Positions 25,752 to 35,141 are shown, counted from the first letter of the stretch. The stretch is DNA of 36,495 nucleotides from Microcaldota archaeon (GCA_018304295.1 JAGVWK010000003.1:1-36495), one strand, 5' to 3'. Made by a program: numbers and translations. The notes: generated by a model not told the origin, from the sequence alone.

Positions 25752-26237
25752 TTATTCTGATATGGGGTATATGCCGTCCTGAAACACGCGGCTGTCGCGC
25801 CCCACTATTTTTGTTGCGCTGCGTATGTTCGCAATCGTCTGCCCCACGTGCTCCTTTGAGCAGCCGCTCACCGTAACTTCCTGACCCTTGACCTCTATTT
25901 TGGTGCTGCCAACTATTTTGGCGTTGCGCGGCTGCTTTTCACCAAGGAAATTCTTTATTATGAGCTTGGGGCCCTTTATTTCAAGGGACATGGGAAAGTG
26001 CGCGAATATTATTTTCAGCTTGTGGGAATATCCTTCGCTTGCGCCCTTTACCATGTTGCGCATGTGCGCAAGGGAAGTATTTTGCAGGTTCAGCGGGCCG
26101 CTTGCAGAAAGCGTATCGCCCTCGTGCACAAGCTTTACGCTTTTTGGGAACGTATACGTAACTTCGCCCTTGGGTCCCTTTACTGAAAGCACTGAGCCTT
26201 CAAGCTTTGCTGTGAGCCCCTGCGGTATTTTTATCAT
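25752..26237 (-). CDS. rplF: Ribosomal protein uL6
   Basis: MIKIPQGLTAKLEGSVLSVKGPKGEVTYTF. Confidence 0.95.
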   Translation of the reverse strand: MIKIPQGLTAKLEGSVLSVKGPKGEVTYTFPKSVKLVHEGDTLSASGPLNLQNTSLAHMRNMVKGASEGYSHKLKIIFAHFPMSLEIKGPKLIIKNFLGEKQPRNAKIVGSTKIEVKGQEVTVSGCSKEHVGQTIANIRSATKIVGRDSRVFQDGIYPISE

Positions 26238-26274
26238 GCCAATCACTTTTTTTCATTCTGTTGTTTTCATTCCG

Positions 26275-26661
26275 TTAGTATACGAACGCGAGTAATCTTC
26301 CGCCAAGCCCTTTTTGCTTTGCCTCTTCGTTTGACATCAGGCCCGAAGAGGTGGAGACTATCAGTATGCCAAAGCCCACGCCGGGAATGTATTTTTGCTC
26401 CCACTCGTTCCACTGCGTGCCCTTTATCGGGTAGCGCGGCTTTATTGCGCCGCACTTGTTTACCTTGCCTAGGAGCTTTATGCGGAACTGCCCGCTTTTG
26501 CCGTCGTCAACGAACTCAAAGTCGCCGATAAAGCCGCGCGCCTGCAGTATTTTCAGGGTTTCGCGCACGAGCTTGCTTGGGTGCACCTCGCAAGTGGGCT
26601 TCCCAAAGTGCTCATGGGTTTTTATCGTGTTGAGTGCGTCTGCGAGCAAATCATTTGCCAT
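26275..26661 (-). CDS. rpsH: Ribosomal protein uS8
   Basis: MANDLLADALNTIKTHEHFGK ... GFGILIVSTSSGLMSNEEAKQKGLGGRLLAFVY. Confidence 0.95.
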   Translation of the reverse strand: MANDLLADALNTIKTHEHFGKPTCEVHPSKLVRETLKILQARGFIGDFEFVDDGKSGQFRIKLLGKVNKCGAIKPRYPIKGTQWNEWEQKYIPGVGFGILIVSTSSGLMSNEEAKQKGLGGRLLAFVY

Positions 26662-26673
26662 AGTTTCACCATT

Positions 26674-26853
26674 CTAGAATTTCCGGAAGCCGACGTTCTC
26701 GGCTACCTCCCTAAAGCACCTGCGGCAGGTTTGCAGCCCGAAGCTGCGAATCATGCCGCGCGCATTGCCGCAGAAGCGGCATTTGCGCTTGCCTTTGCCC
26801 TTTTGGCGGAACTCAAGGGAGAGGGTTTTTTGCTTTGTTTTCTTTTCTGCCAA
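26674..26853 (-). CDS. rpsN: Ribosomal protein uS14 (TTG start; absent from ORF track)
   Basis: Manual translation: (M)AEKKTKQKTLSLEFRQKGKGKRKCRFCGNARGMIRSFGLQTCRRCFREVAENVGFRKF*, zinc-binding CxxC...CxxC, between uL5 and uS8; GGTGATAT upstream. Confidence 0.93.
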   Translation of the reverse strand: MAEKKTKQKTLSLEFRQKGKGKRKCRFCGNARGMIRSFGLQTCRRCFREVAENVGFRKF

Positions 26854-26871
26854 TATATCACCATATCACAT

Positions 26872-27378
26872 TTACACTACGTTTATGCCAAGCTGCGTGC
26901 GCGCAAACTCCATGCCGTCCTCTTTTGTGAGAAGGTGCGCCTTCCCTATTTTCGCGCACGCGCGCCTTCTTTGTGCCACGCGGTAGCCGCGCCTTTTGAG
27001 GGTAACGCACACGTCAAACCCTATTATGCCGATTTGCGGGTCGTACTTTACCCCCGGCATGTCAATGTACTCAGGAACCCCGAATGAAAAATTCCCGCGC
27101 GCGTCAAAGCACTTGGAGGGGAGCGTGCCCGCCTTTACCAAAAGGGCTTTTTTGAGAAGCTCTAAGGCTGCCTTTCCCCGCAGTGTGGTTTTTGCGCCGA
27201 TTGGATCCCCTTTCTTTATCTTGAAGACGGGGTTGCGCACGCGCGCCGCTGTTTCAATTGCCTTTGTGCCGCTTATGCGCGAAAGCAGAAGCTTTGCGTT
27301 TTCAAGGTCCGCCCCTGCATGGCCCACGCCTATGTTGAGCGTTACCTTGTCAACCACTGGTTCTTTCATTTTCATCAT
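26872..27378 (-). CDS. rplE: Ribosomal protein uL5
   Basis: KVTLNIGVGHAGADLENAKLLLSRISGTKAIETAARVRNP. Confidence 0.95.
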   Translation of the reverse strand: MMKMKEPVVDKVTLNIGVGHAGADLENAKLLLSRISGTKAIETAARVRNPVFKIKKGDPIGAKTTLRGKAALELLKKALLVKAGTLPSKCFDARGNFSFGVPEYIDMPGVKYDPQIGIIGFDVCVTLKRRGYRVAQRRRACAKIGKAHLLTKEDGMEFARTQLGINVV

Positions 27379-27385
27379 AAACACC

Positions 27386-28084
27386 CTAATTGAATGAATC
27401 ATCCACTGCGAAAAGGTATTTCGCAACCGTTACAAAGCTCTCCTGCGTCCCCTTGAGCTTTGCTTCCGCGTCCATGCTGCCTTTCCTTTCTATGAGCCCT
27501 TCAAACTGCGCTATCTCGCCGGCATGCTTGCCCGAAGTTATCAGGCAGCGCGCGCCGCTCTTGAGCTTTATTACCTGCGACATTTTCGCCCCGTCATCAA
27601 GCACCGCCGTGTCGCCGACTTTGATGTCGTTGTCCGCAAGCATGTTGCGCCCGTTGTGGAACGTTATGCACGTTTTGCCGCCGCTGATGGTGCTTTTGCC
27701 CACCACCTTTAGGAAATGCTTCTTTGCGTTTTCTGCGGATATTTCAACAGGCTGCAGTTTTCTTGCGCGTATTGTCATTCTGTAGCTTTTCCCCTCCAGT
27801 GGCAGGCTTACAACGTCCATCAGCCCGATTGGGAACTTTGCTTCCGTGCGCGCGATTGAATTCACGAGAACGCGCTTTGCGCGCAGCACTTTTTTGCACT
27901 CGCGCAGGTCGGAAACCACCTTGAGCACGTCGCGCAGAAGAACTCCCAAAGTTATGCTTGCGCCCTTTGGGTGCGGGCCCGGAGAGGGTGCGAGAAGCCA
28001 TCTGTTTTCCTTCTTTCCCTTTATTGCAAGGGAATTTGGCGCCCTTATGCGCAGATAGTGCGGTGAGCCTCCTTTTTTTGCCAT
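27386..28084 (-). CDS. rps4e: Ribosomal protein eS4
   Basis: MAKKGGSPHYLRIRAPNSLAIKGKKENRWLLAPSPGPHPKGASITLGVLLRDVL. Confidence 0.96.
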   Translation of the reverse strand: MAKKGGSPHYLRIRAPNSLAIKGKKENRWLLAPSPGPHPKGASITLGVLLRDVLKVVSDLRECKKVLRAKRVLVNSIARTEAKFPIGLMDVVSLPLEGKSYRMTIRARKLQPVEISAENAKKHFLKVVGKSTISGGKTCITFHNGRNMLADNDIKVGDTAVLDDGAKMSQVIKLKSGARCLITSGKHAGEIAQFEGLIERKGSMDAEAKLKGTQESFVTVAKYLFAVDDSFN

Positions 28085-28117
28085 ATTATCATCCCATTTC
28101 TAATCGTGTTTTCATTT

Positions 28118-28486
28118 CTAAGCCTGTTTTTTGCGCAAATTCGCGCGCTTTCCTTTTGCAAAGTCCCCGTCTATTATTTCCACGCTGGAAGGTGAAACCG
28201 CCCGCGGCTTTTCAACCCCTTTGGCGGTTTTTGAAACAACGCCCTCAACGTAAATGCGGCACCTTGAGCAGTCCACGCGCGTAACCGCGCCCGTGTGCTT
28301 CTTTTTGTCGCCGCTGCGAAGGCGGACCTTGTCGCCCTTGCGCACAAGCGTGCTGCGGCAGATTATGCCAAGCTTTGCGCGAAGCTCTTTTGAAATGTGC
28401 ACGTGCAGGAACTTCCTGCGAAGGTGCATGGGGGCAAGCGCCCGGAACTTTCGCTGCTTTCTTGGCTGGCCGCTTTTTGTCATCAT
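28118..28486 (-). CDS. rplX: Ribosomal protein uL24
   Basis: KQRKFRALAPMHLRRKFLHVHISKELRAKLG ... RKGDKVRLRSGDKKKHTGAVTRVD. Confidence 0.94.
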   Translation of the reverse strand: MMTKSGQPRKQRKFRALAPMHLRRKFLHVHISKELRAKLGIICRSTLVRKGDKVRLRSGDKKKHTGAVTRVDCSRCRIYVEGVVSKTAKGVEKPRAVSPSSVEIIDGDFAKGKRANLRKKQA

Positions 28487-28496
28487 AATAATCAAC

Positions 28497-28895
28497 TCAT
28501 ACCACTGCTGCCGCGATTGCCGCAACCTTTGGGAAGCGGTCCGCAACCTCGCGGCTTATTGCGCCTTTTATTTCGGTTCCGACAGGCAACCCCTGATCGT
28601 CTATTATCACTACCGCGTTGTCCTCAAACTGTATGCGCATGCCGTTTGCGCGGCGGAATTCCTTTCTCTGGCGCACCACGACCGCCTTGAGGATTTTCTT
28701 TTTCATTGCAAGCGAGCCTTTTTTCACCGCAACCGTCACGATGTCGCCCACGCCCACCTTTGGGTACATGCTGCGCACCGCGTGCGCGCCTTTTGTGCCT
28801 ATTATCTGCACTATCTTTGCGCCGGAGTTGTCATTGCACAGTATTGTTGAGCCGGTGCAGAGGCCTTTTGTTACGCTTGAGCCTAATCCTTTCAT
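28497..28895 (-). CDS. rplN: Ribosomal protein uL14
   Basis: VTKGLCTGSTILCNDNSGAKIVQIIGTKG ... VGDIVTVAVKKG. Confidence 0.96.
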   Translation of the reverse strand: MKGLGSSVTKGLCTGSTILCNDNSGAKIVQIIGTKGAHAVRSMYPKVGVGDIVTVAVKKGSLAMKKKILKAVVVRQRKEFRRANGMRIQFEDNAVVIIDDQGLPVGTEIKGAISREVADRFPKVAAIAAAVV

Positions 28896-28909
28896 TTTTT
28901 ACACCCATT

Positions 28910-29305
28910 TTATTCCGCATGCTGCGTTGCGGCTGCCTTGGCTGCCCTGCCTGCCGCGCGAGCGCGCCTTTCCTGCTGCATTTTCTCGCGCGCTTCCAAT
29001 TCCTCGTGCTTTTCGCGCACGATTGTTGCGCCCCTTGTGAGAACTGCTGTTACTATCCATGCCTTTGTCTTTGAGATTTTCCTGCACTGCGCGATGCGCA
29101 CCAGATCGCCCATTTTGGCATTTATCTCAGGCGGGTTGTGCGCGGGTATGCGGGACTTGCTGCGCGCGTAGCGCTTGTATTTTGGTATGTATTGGACAAG
29201 GTCCTGCGCGATTATCACTGTGAGCTTTCCCTTGTCGCTCACCACCACTCCTTCTTTTACAAAGCCGCGCGTTGAGACAGGCTTGTTGTTTGCGATTAAT
29301 GCCAT
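28910..29305 (-). CDS. rpsQ: Ribosomal protein uS17
   Basis: RGFVKEGVVVSDKGKLTVIIAQDLVQYIPKYKRYARSKSRIPAHNPPEINAKMGDLVRIAQCRKISKTKAWIV. Confidence 0.94.
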   Translation of the reverse strand: MALIANNKPVSTRGFVKEGVVVSDKGKLTVIIAQDLVQYIPKYKRYARSKSRIPAHNPPEINAKMGDLVRIAQCRKISKTKAWIVTAVLTRGATIVREKHEELEAREKMQQERRARAAGRAAKAAATQHAE

Positions 29306-29390
29306 TCCATATCACCATTGCCAGTATCGTCATTTTCATTCCATGCGTTTTCAGTTCGGGGTTTTCAGTCCTTTTTCAGTTCATGCGTTT

Positions 29391-29687
29391 TCAGCGCCTT
29401 TTTGCATTTTTGAAGGGCTTCATGCGCGCCTTTTTTGTGCGGTCTTCGCTCCTAAAGGCGATTTGCGCGCCCTCCACTTTTGTTTTCCTTCCTTCATACG
29501 TGAATACAAACGTGCATCCCTTTTTGGGGATGCGCACCTGCCTGCCCTGCGTTTCCAGCACCAGCGTGTTTTTCGTCTCGTCCACCACCATGCCTGACAA
29601 GCCCACAAACGGATTGCTTTGCGAGCTTGCGACTTTCGCATTCGTTCCCAGCAGCTCATGCAATGCAAGGTTTTGCGCGCAGCGCAT
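29391..29687 (-). CDS. rnp1: RNase P protein component 1 (Rpp29/Pop4)
   Basis: ELLGTNAKVASSQSNPFVGLSGMVVDETKNTLVLETQGRQVRIPKKGCTFVF between uS17 and aIF1; start approximate. Confidence 0.85.
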   Translation of the reverse strand: MRCAQNLALHELLGTNAKVASSQSNPFVGLSGMVVDETKNTLVLETQGRQVRIPKKGCTFVFTYEGRKTKVEGAQIAFRSEDRTKKARMKPFKNAKRR

Positions 29688-29698
29688 TTTCAACGCCC

Positions 29699-30016
29699 CT
29701 ATTGCAGGCCTTGCAGGACTGCAATGCTGGATTGCGTGTATCCCATTGATACCAACAGCGGCATTACCTTGGACTTGTGGTCTCCCTGCAGCACTATGAG
29801 GCCGTTTTTGGCGGTTCCGCCGCACGCAAGCTTTGTTTTCAGCTCCCGCGCGGTTTCCTCTATTTTGTCCGTCGTGATGCCTTCAACGATTGTTACAAGC
29901 TTCTTGAACTTCTTCTTTGTGGCATATACGCGTATTGTCTGCACTTCCTCTTTCTCTAGGATGTCGCAGGCGCATATTTCCTTCATGAGTCCGCATTTTG
30001 GGCAAATTTCAGGCAA
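29699..30016 (-). CDS. Translation initiation factor SUI1/aIF1
   Basis: MPEICPKCGLMKEICACDILEKEE...KKKFKKLVTIVEGI...ELKTKLACGGTAKNGLIVLQGDH. Confidence 0.93.
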   Translation of the reverse strand: MPEICPKCGLMKEICACDILEKEEVQTIRVYATKKKFKKLVTIVEGITTDKIEETARELKTKLACGGTAKNGLIVLQGDHKSKVMPLLVSMGYTQSSIAVLQGLQ

Positions 30017-30317
30017 CGTTTTTCACCTCTGGTATGTTTTCCTTCTTTGCTGCTGGGGCGCTAGGTGGCGCGCTTTTTTGCACTGCGCCCTTGGATACTG
30101 TTATCCTGCCCTCCTTGCTTTCCTTTCTTTCATGCATTATTGTGAGCATGCGCGCTATTGTGCGGCGAAGCTCCCCTATTTTCCCCGGATTGCTCGTCCT
30201 TCCGCCGTTTTTCACAAGGCCGCGTTCGTAGTTGAGCTCGGATACGAACGTATCCATCTTGGCTGAAAGCTGCGCATCCGCAGTTTCGCGCATTTCCTTT
30301 TTTTTCATTATTGCCAT
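30009..30317 (-). CDS. rpmC: Ribosomal protein uL29 with Ala/Pro/Lys-rich tail
   Basis: MAIMKKKEMRETADAQLSAKMDTFVSELNYERGLVKNGGRTSNPGKIGELRRTIARMLTIMHER. Confidence 0.9.
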   Translation of the reverse strand: MAIMKKKEMRETADAQLSAKMDTFVSELNYERGLVKNGGRTSNPGKIGELRRTIARMLTIMHERKESKEGRITVSKGAVQKSAPPSAPAAKKENIPEVKNVA

Positions 30318-30333
30318 CAATATCACTTTGGGA

Positions 30334-31071
30334 TTATCTTTTGGGCGGGTGCGGCCTTCTTTGCGGGCCTGCTGCAAGCGCCTTGCGCTCTTCCTCCTTT
30401 GCCTCGTCCCCTTCGCGCCTCTGCTCAACGTATTCCACGCTTTCGGCAGCCGCGATTATCTTTGGAATCTCTATTTTCTTTACCTTGCCCTTTTTGTCAG
30501 GGAACACGGTGTTTGGCGCGACTATGCGCACAAGCACGCCGATTGCGCCTGACTTTGGATATGCGGTAACGTGATTCTCAAGCACAAGCCTTGCTGGCTC
30601 TCCTGCCTTTGGTATGTAGCCTGCAAACACGCGGAACGACTTTGAGCGGCCTCCCTTGGCGGCTATTTTGCCGCTTGCGATTATCTCCGCGCCAAGCGCG
30701 CCGTTCTCCATTATTTCACGCAGCAGTGAATGCAATATCGGGCGTATTTTCTTGCCCATCTCAATGAAGCGGCACGCCTTCTTTGCCATAAGGCGGGGCT
30801 CAAGGGAGGGGTTGCTCACTTCGGATGCGGATATCTGCGGGTCCTTTATGCCGAATTCCGTTGCGATTGCCTCCGTGAGGTCGCGTATGCTCTTTCCCTT
30901 TTTCCCTATCACTTTGCCCGGGTTCATCACTTCAACGTTTATGCGCGTCACCATCGGGGTGCGCTGTATGAGCACGCGGGAAAAGCCTGCGCGGTCAAGC
31001 TCGGCTTCAAGAAACGCTGACACCTTGTGGCGGCTTATTGCGTCTTCAATGAACTTCTTCTCTATTCCCAT
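30334..31071 (-). CDS. rpsC: Ribosomal protein uS3
   Basis: MGIEKKFIEDAISRHKVSAFLEAELDRAGFSRVLIQRTPMVTRI, KH domain GKVIGKKGKSI. Confidence 0.96.
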   Translation of the reverse strand: MGIEKKFIEDAISRHKVSAFLEAELDRAGFSRVLIQRTPMVTRINVEVMNPGKVIGKKGKSIRDLTEAIATEFGIKDPQISASEVSNPSLEPRLMAKKACRFIEMGKKIRPILHSLLREIMENGALGAEIIASGKIAAKGGRSKSFRVFAGYIPKAGEPARLVLENHVTAYPKSGAIGVLVRIVAPNTVFPDKKGKVKKIEIPKIIAAAESVEYVEQRREGDEAKEEERKALAAGPQRRPHPPKR

Positions 31072-31082
31072 TGTATCACTTT

Positions 31083-31871
31083 TTACTGAGATTTTTGAAT
31101 GTCCGGCTTGTTTGCAGTTTCTGTTTTTGCAGTTTGCGCTTTTGGAGCATCATTGGGTGATGTTTGGGCGCTTGTTGCTTTTTCGGTTTGCGCATTTGCC
31201 TGTTTTGCAGTTGCAGGTGTTTGCGCTTTTTGGGTTTCATTTGCTGCAGTTGTTTGCGCCTGCGCGGGCGCGTTAGGCGTTGTTGCCTTTTCCGCCTGCG
31301 CATTTGCTGGCTTTTCCGCTTGCGCTTTTTGCGTTTGCGCAACTGCTGGTTTCTGCTCCTTCTTTGGCTTTTGCGCCTTTGCAGCCGGCGCTTTTTGCGC
31401 ATTGCCCTTGGAGCGGGGCTTTGACCAGTCCGGAATGGAAATTTCCTCAAGCACGACCTGCGCGTGCGCGGTTTCGTAGTCCATGCGCATGCGCTTTCCC
31501 TTGGGGGACATGCGCGGTATGACATCGCCCTTGTTTGCGGCAGCGTGCGTTACTTTCACGTTTGCGATTCCTTTTGCATTTGCGTTCGCGTATGCGCTTT
31601 GCAGAAGCTTAAGCATTATGCCTGCCGCTTTTTTGGGGTAGCCGCCCTTCCCTCCGCCCAGCTCCTTGCGGTGCCCCATGCCAGCGTTGTGCGTGCGGTA
31701 GCGGATTGCCTTTTCCCCTTGCGCGGCGGATGCAAGGAAATCAATTGCGCTTGCGGCGTTGCGCCCGCGTATTGAGTCGCATACCGCGCACAGGTCCTTG
31801 TAGGAGGCGTTCACGCCCCTCACGTATGCGCGTGCGAACCTTTTGTTGTTTTTTGGAGTGTACGAATACAT
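31083..31871 (-). CDS. rplV: Ribosomal protein uL22 with long Ala/Gln/Thr-rich C-terminal extension
   Basis: RFARAYVRGVNASYKDLCAVCDSIRGRNAASAIDFL ... GKRMRMDYETAHAQVVLEE; tail AQTQKAQAEKPANAQ... Confidence 0.94.
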   Translation of the reverse strand: MYSYTPKNNKRFARAYVRGVNASYKDLCAVCDSIRGRNAASAIDFLASAAQGEKAIRYRTHNAGMGHRKELGGGKGGYPKKAAGIMLKLLQSAYANANAKGIANVKVTHAAANKGDVIPRMSPKGKRMRMDYETAHAQVVLEEISIPDWSKPRSKGNAQKAPAAKAQKPKKEQKPAVAQTQKAQAEKPANAQAEKATTPNAPAQAQTTAANETQKAQTPATAKQANAQTEKATSAQTSPNDAPKAQTAKTETANKPDIQKSQ

Positions 31872-31880
31872 AAATCCCAC

Positions 31881-32282
31881 TTATTTGAGCGGTATGAACT
31901 TTGAGCCGCGCGTTGCGCCTACTCCCGGCCCTGAGTGCAGCACCCTTGAGGTCGTGTGCGCAAAGTCGCCAAGCCGGCAGCCTATCTTGTCAACGGTTAT
32001 CAGCACGTTCTTGAATTCCTTGCCGTTGTGCACCGCAAACGTAAGCCCCACCCAAGCGGGAAGCACGACCGCGTCGCGCACGTGCGTCCTTATCACCTTG
32101 GCGGGGTTTGCCTTTTTTATTGCAGCCACTTTTTTCATGAACTTCTTGAACGTGATGGACTTTGAGCCTGCGCGCATCACGCTCCTGCGCGCGCGGGAAG
32201 TGAGCAGCGCGAACGCATCCTCGTGCGTAAGAGACTCAAGGTCTGCCTTTTGTTTTCCGCGTATTTTTTCTATTCTTGCCAT
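31881..32282 (-). CDS. rpsS: Ribosomal protein uS19
   Basis: VIRTHVRDAVVLPAWVGLTFAVHNGKEF ... MIGCRLGDFAHT-like, GPGVGATRGSKFIPLK. Confidence 0.95.
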   Translation of the reverse strand: MARIEKIRGKQKADLESLTHEDAFALLTSRARRSVMRAGSKSITFKKFMKKVAAIKKANPAKVIRTHVRDAVVLPAWVGLTFAVHNGKEFKNVLITVDKIGCRLGDFAHTTSRVLHSGPGVGATRGSKFIPLK

Positions 32283-32304
32283 TTATACCACTTCATTGCA
32301 AATC

Positions 32305-33045
32305 TCATTGCGAGTCCGTGCGCGTCTTGCGCCTTCCTGTTGAGCGTGCTGCTATGTGCCCGACTTTCCTGCCCGGCGGCGCTCCCCTTCCTATTGTGCT
32401 GCTGCGCCCCTTGTGGTGCTGCTTTCCGCCAAACGGATGGGTGTATGCGCACATCTTCACGCCGCGGTTAACCGGCCAGCGGCGGTTTTGCGCATGCTTC
32501 TTGTAGAAGTTTGCGCCTGCCTTCATGAGCGGCTTTTCAAGCCTGCCACCGCCGCACACCACGCCAAATTGCGCCCTGCACATTGCAGGAAGGGACACGA
32601 CTTTTTTTGACGGGAGCTTTACATAAACGTAATCCTTTTCGCGCGAAACAATTGTTGCGTATGCCCCGGGCGCGCGCACGAGCTTTCCGCCGTCCCCCGG
32701 CTGCAGTTCTATATTGAACACCATTGAGCCGTCGGGCATGCGCACAAGGGGATATACGCCTCCCAGTGAGTAATCCGCTTCCATCCCAAGCCCCACCCAC
32801 GAGCCAACATGCGCGCCCTCAGGAGCAAGAAGAATTATGCGCTCCCCGTTTGCAAGCGCAACTTCCATCAAAAGCGCGCCGCGCGCAGGGTCGTCAACAA
32901 AGCCTAAAACCTGCCCGCGTATGCCGGACTGCTTTTCCACGGCATCGTACTTGCGGTATTCAAGGTTCGCATAGTAGCGGTGCGAAGGAGCCCTGTATGC
33001 GCCGCTGCCCTTGCCGCGCCTCTGTTGTTTCAGCAACTTTCCCAT
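32305..33045 (-). CDS. rplB: Ribosomal protein uL2
   Basis: MGKLLKQQRRGKGSGAYRAPSHRY ... NRRWPVNRGVKMCAYTHPFGGKQHHKGRSST. Confidence 0.97.
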   Translation of the reverse strand: MGKLLKQQRRGKGSGAYRAPSHRYYANLEYRKYDAVEKQSGIRGQVLGFVDDPARGALLMEVALANGERIILLAPEGAHVGSWVGLGMEADYSLGGVYPLVRMPDGSMVFNIELQPGDGGKLVRAPGAYATIVSREKDYVYVKLPSKKVVSLPAMCRAQFGVVCGGGRLEKPLMKAGANFYKKHAQNRRWPVNRGVKMCAYTHPFGGKQHHKGRSSTIGRGAPPGRKVGHIAARSTGRRKTRTDSQ

Positions 33046-33055
33046 TTTTTCACCA

Positions 33056-33304
33056 TTATACAATCTTGAGCTTGGCTGCAAGGTCATCCGCCTTGAAGCC
33101 TTTTTTCAGCTTTACAAATGCGCGCTTTTGCCCCTTTGGGGTTATGTGCGTCGTAACTTTCTCAACCTTTACGGCAAAGCGCTTTTCAACGTCGTCCTTT
33201 ATTGATTTTTTGGTTGAGCTTTTCTCCACTACGAATATGAGCTTGTTCTCAAGCTCAATCATGCCGACTGCCTTTTCCGTTGTTATTGGGTAGAGTATTG
33301 CCAT
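33056..33304 (-). CDS. rplW: Ribosomal protein uL23
   Basis: MAILYPITTEKAVGMIELENKLIFVVEKSSTKKSIKDDVEKRFAVKVEKVTT. Confidence 0.95.
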   Translation of the reverse strand: MAILYPITTEKAVGMIELENKLIFVVEKSSTKKSIKDDVEKRFAVKVEKVTTHITPKGQKRAFVKLKKGFKADDLAAKLKIV

Positions 33305-33309
33305 TGTAA

Positions 33310-34104
33310 TCACTGCATCTTGGCTATTTCTTCTATTGCGCCCTCTGTGAAAACAGTGAGCCTGCCTGCGTGCGTGCCCGGCGCAAGAAGGCAGCAGCGC
33401 AATTTTTGCGTGCTAACCGCATCCACGCCGCAGATGTTGCGCGACGCTTTTAGTATTTTGCTTCCCTTTGGGGCTACAAGAAGCACTGAGCAAGGGGTGC
33501 GAACGCCGCCCCTGCGGGTTCCGCCCAATCCCGTGCGCACTTTGCGCCTGGTGGCACGGTTTAGGTCTTCTTGCATTCCCAGCATGGAAAAGAGGCTTGC
33601 GATTTGCTTTGTTTTTGAAAGCTCCTCACATTTTCTCTCAAGCACTGGCGGGACTGAAAGCGTGTCTGCAAACTTGTGGCCCCTTTTTTGCACAAGCACC
33701 TTTTGCGCGCTTGCAGAAAGCGCGCACAGGAGCGCCTTTGCATATTCCTTCTTGTTCACTGCCTCGTATAGGCGTTTTTCAACATGCGGCGGGTGTGCGC
33801 GGCGACCCTTTACTGAGGAGGGGATGCGCCTTACCTTTCCAAAGCGCCCTTTTGCAAGCACTTCGCGGGGAAGCATTGCGATGCCGTGGTTCTTTGCAGA
33901 GCCGAAATCCTCCTTGCGCCCCTTGTATTTTGCGGACGTTTCCATTCCTGCCCATACGTAGCTTCCCTTTGGCTGGTATTGGGAGCTGTAATCTGAAAGC
34001 ACTGCACGGTAAATGAGCTGCTCGTTCACCGCCTGCTCAAATTGCGCAGGAAGCGTAAGCTCGCGCAAGGGCTTTGCATCCATTGAATATATCTGTGTTT
34101 TCAT
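33310..34104 (-). CDS. rplD: Ribosomal protein uL4
   Basis: GSYVWAGMETSAKYKGRKEDFGSAKNHGIAMLPREVLAKGRFGKVRRIPSSVKGRRAHPPHVEKRLYEAVNKKE. Confidence 0.95.
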   Translation of the reverse strand: MKTQIYSMDAKPLRELTLPAQFEQAVNEQLIYRAVLSDYSSQYQPKGSYVWAGMETSAKYKGRKEDFGSAKNHGIAMLPREVLAKGRFGKVRRIPSSVKGRRAHPPHVEKRLYEAVNKKEYAKALLCALSASAQKVLVQKRGHKFADTLSVPPVLERKCEELSKTKQIASLFSMLGMQEDLNRATRRKVRTGLGGTRRGGVRTPCSVLLVAPKGSKILKASRNICGVDAVSTQKLRCCLLAPGTHAGRLTVFTEGAIEEIAKMQ

Positions 34105-34108
34105 AATC

Positions 34109-35062
34109 TCACTGTTTGGATTCTATTGAAACATACCTTATGTCAGGCGCTTTCGGGGCTGCATCCATGCGCACTGCCTTCCTTAAGCGTATCAGCCGCT
34201 TTGCCGGGCCGCCAACAGAGCCCGCAAGCATTATGTAGTCGTTTGAAACAACTCCGTAATGCAAAAAGCCGCCCTTTGGGGTTACTTCGTTTCCTGCGCC
34301 GATTTTCATTATGCGCTTGTTAAGCTCTGTGCGGTGGTGGTAGCCCATCTGCCCTGCCATCGGTGCGGAGTATTGCACGTATCCGGGGTGCCAAGGGCCC
34401 AATGTGCCTGCGTGGCGCACCTTGCCGGTTGCCTTTCTCCTTTGCTTGTGAACGCCGTGGCGCTTTACAACGCCCTGCCAGCCTTTCCCTGTTGTAACTG
34501 AAATGCTGTCAACGTATTCGCCAACCTTGAAAATGTCCGCGGCTTTCACTTCCTTTCCAAGAAGGGTTAATGCGAACTCAAGGGCTTCCTTTGCGTCCTT
34601 GCCCCCGACCGCTATTTCCATGCGCTCGGGGCGCTTTTTCCCTATGCCTGTTTTTTGCGGCTGCGCGTATACAAGTATAAAAATGGAATCAGGGGAGGAA
34701 GATAAAAGCGAAGTTGCATCAGAAGAAGAGATTTTCTTTATGCCCAGCGGGGCGAGCAGTTTTGCGTCCGTGCACAGCACATCAGAGAGGGGGTTTCCGC
34801 CCTTGTATGCGCGCACGCCATAAGCGCACATTGGCGGCACTTCAAGAATTGTTACCGGGGAGGAAACTTCCACTCCCTTGTTCGGGCACTCCCTGTCCTC
34901 TATATATGTAATGTGAGTCATGCCTGCCTTGTAGCCTGCAACACCAAGCAGCCTTTTTTCGCTGCTCTTGGGCCAAGCGTTTATGCTGGGCATCTGCGAA
35001 ATCGCGCGCTTGCGCGGCTTGAAGGCGAGCGAGCCTCTCCTGTGTGAATGCCTCTTTGACAT
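34109..35062 (-). CDS. rplC: Ribosomal protein uL3
   Basis: RRGSLAFKPRKRAISQMPSINAWP ... GKGWQGVVKRHGVHKQRRKATGKVRHAGTLGPWHP. Confidence 0.97.
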   Translation of the reverse strand: MSKRHSHRRGSLAFKPRKRAISQMPSINAWPKSSEKRLLGVAGYKAGMTHITYIEDRECPNKGVEVSSPVTILEVPPMCAYGVRAYKGGNPLSDVLCTDAKLLAPLGIKKISSSDATSLLSSSPDSIFILVYAQPQKTGIGKKRPERMEIAVGGKDAKEALEFALTLLGKEVKAADIFKVGEYVDSISVTTGKGWQGVVKRHGVHKQRRKATGKVRHAGTLGPWHPGYVQYSAPMAGQMGYHHRTELNKRIMKIGAGNEVTPKGGFLHYGVVSNDYIMLAGSVGGPAKRLIRLRKAVRMDAAPKAPDIRYVSIESKQ

Positions 35063-35141
35063 CGGTCATCTCCTCTGAGCGTTAAGCACAAAATATTCAC
35101 GTGCAAATGATTTCCGCCGCATGCGATTGGCGCAAGTGTGG

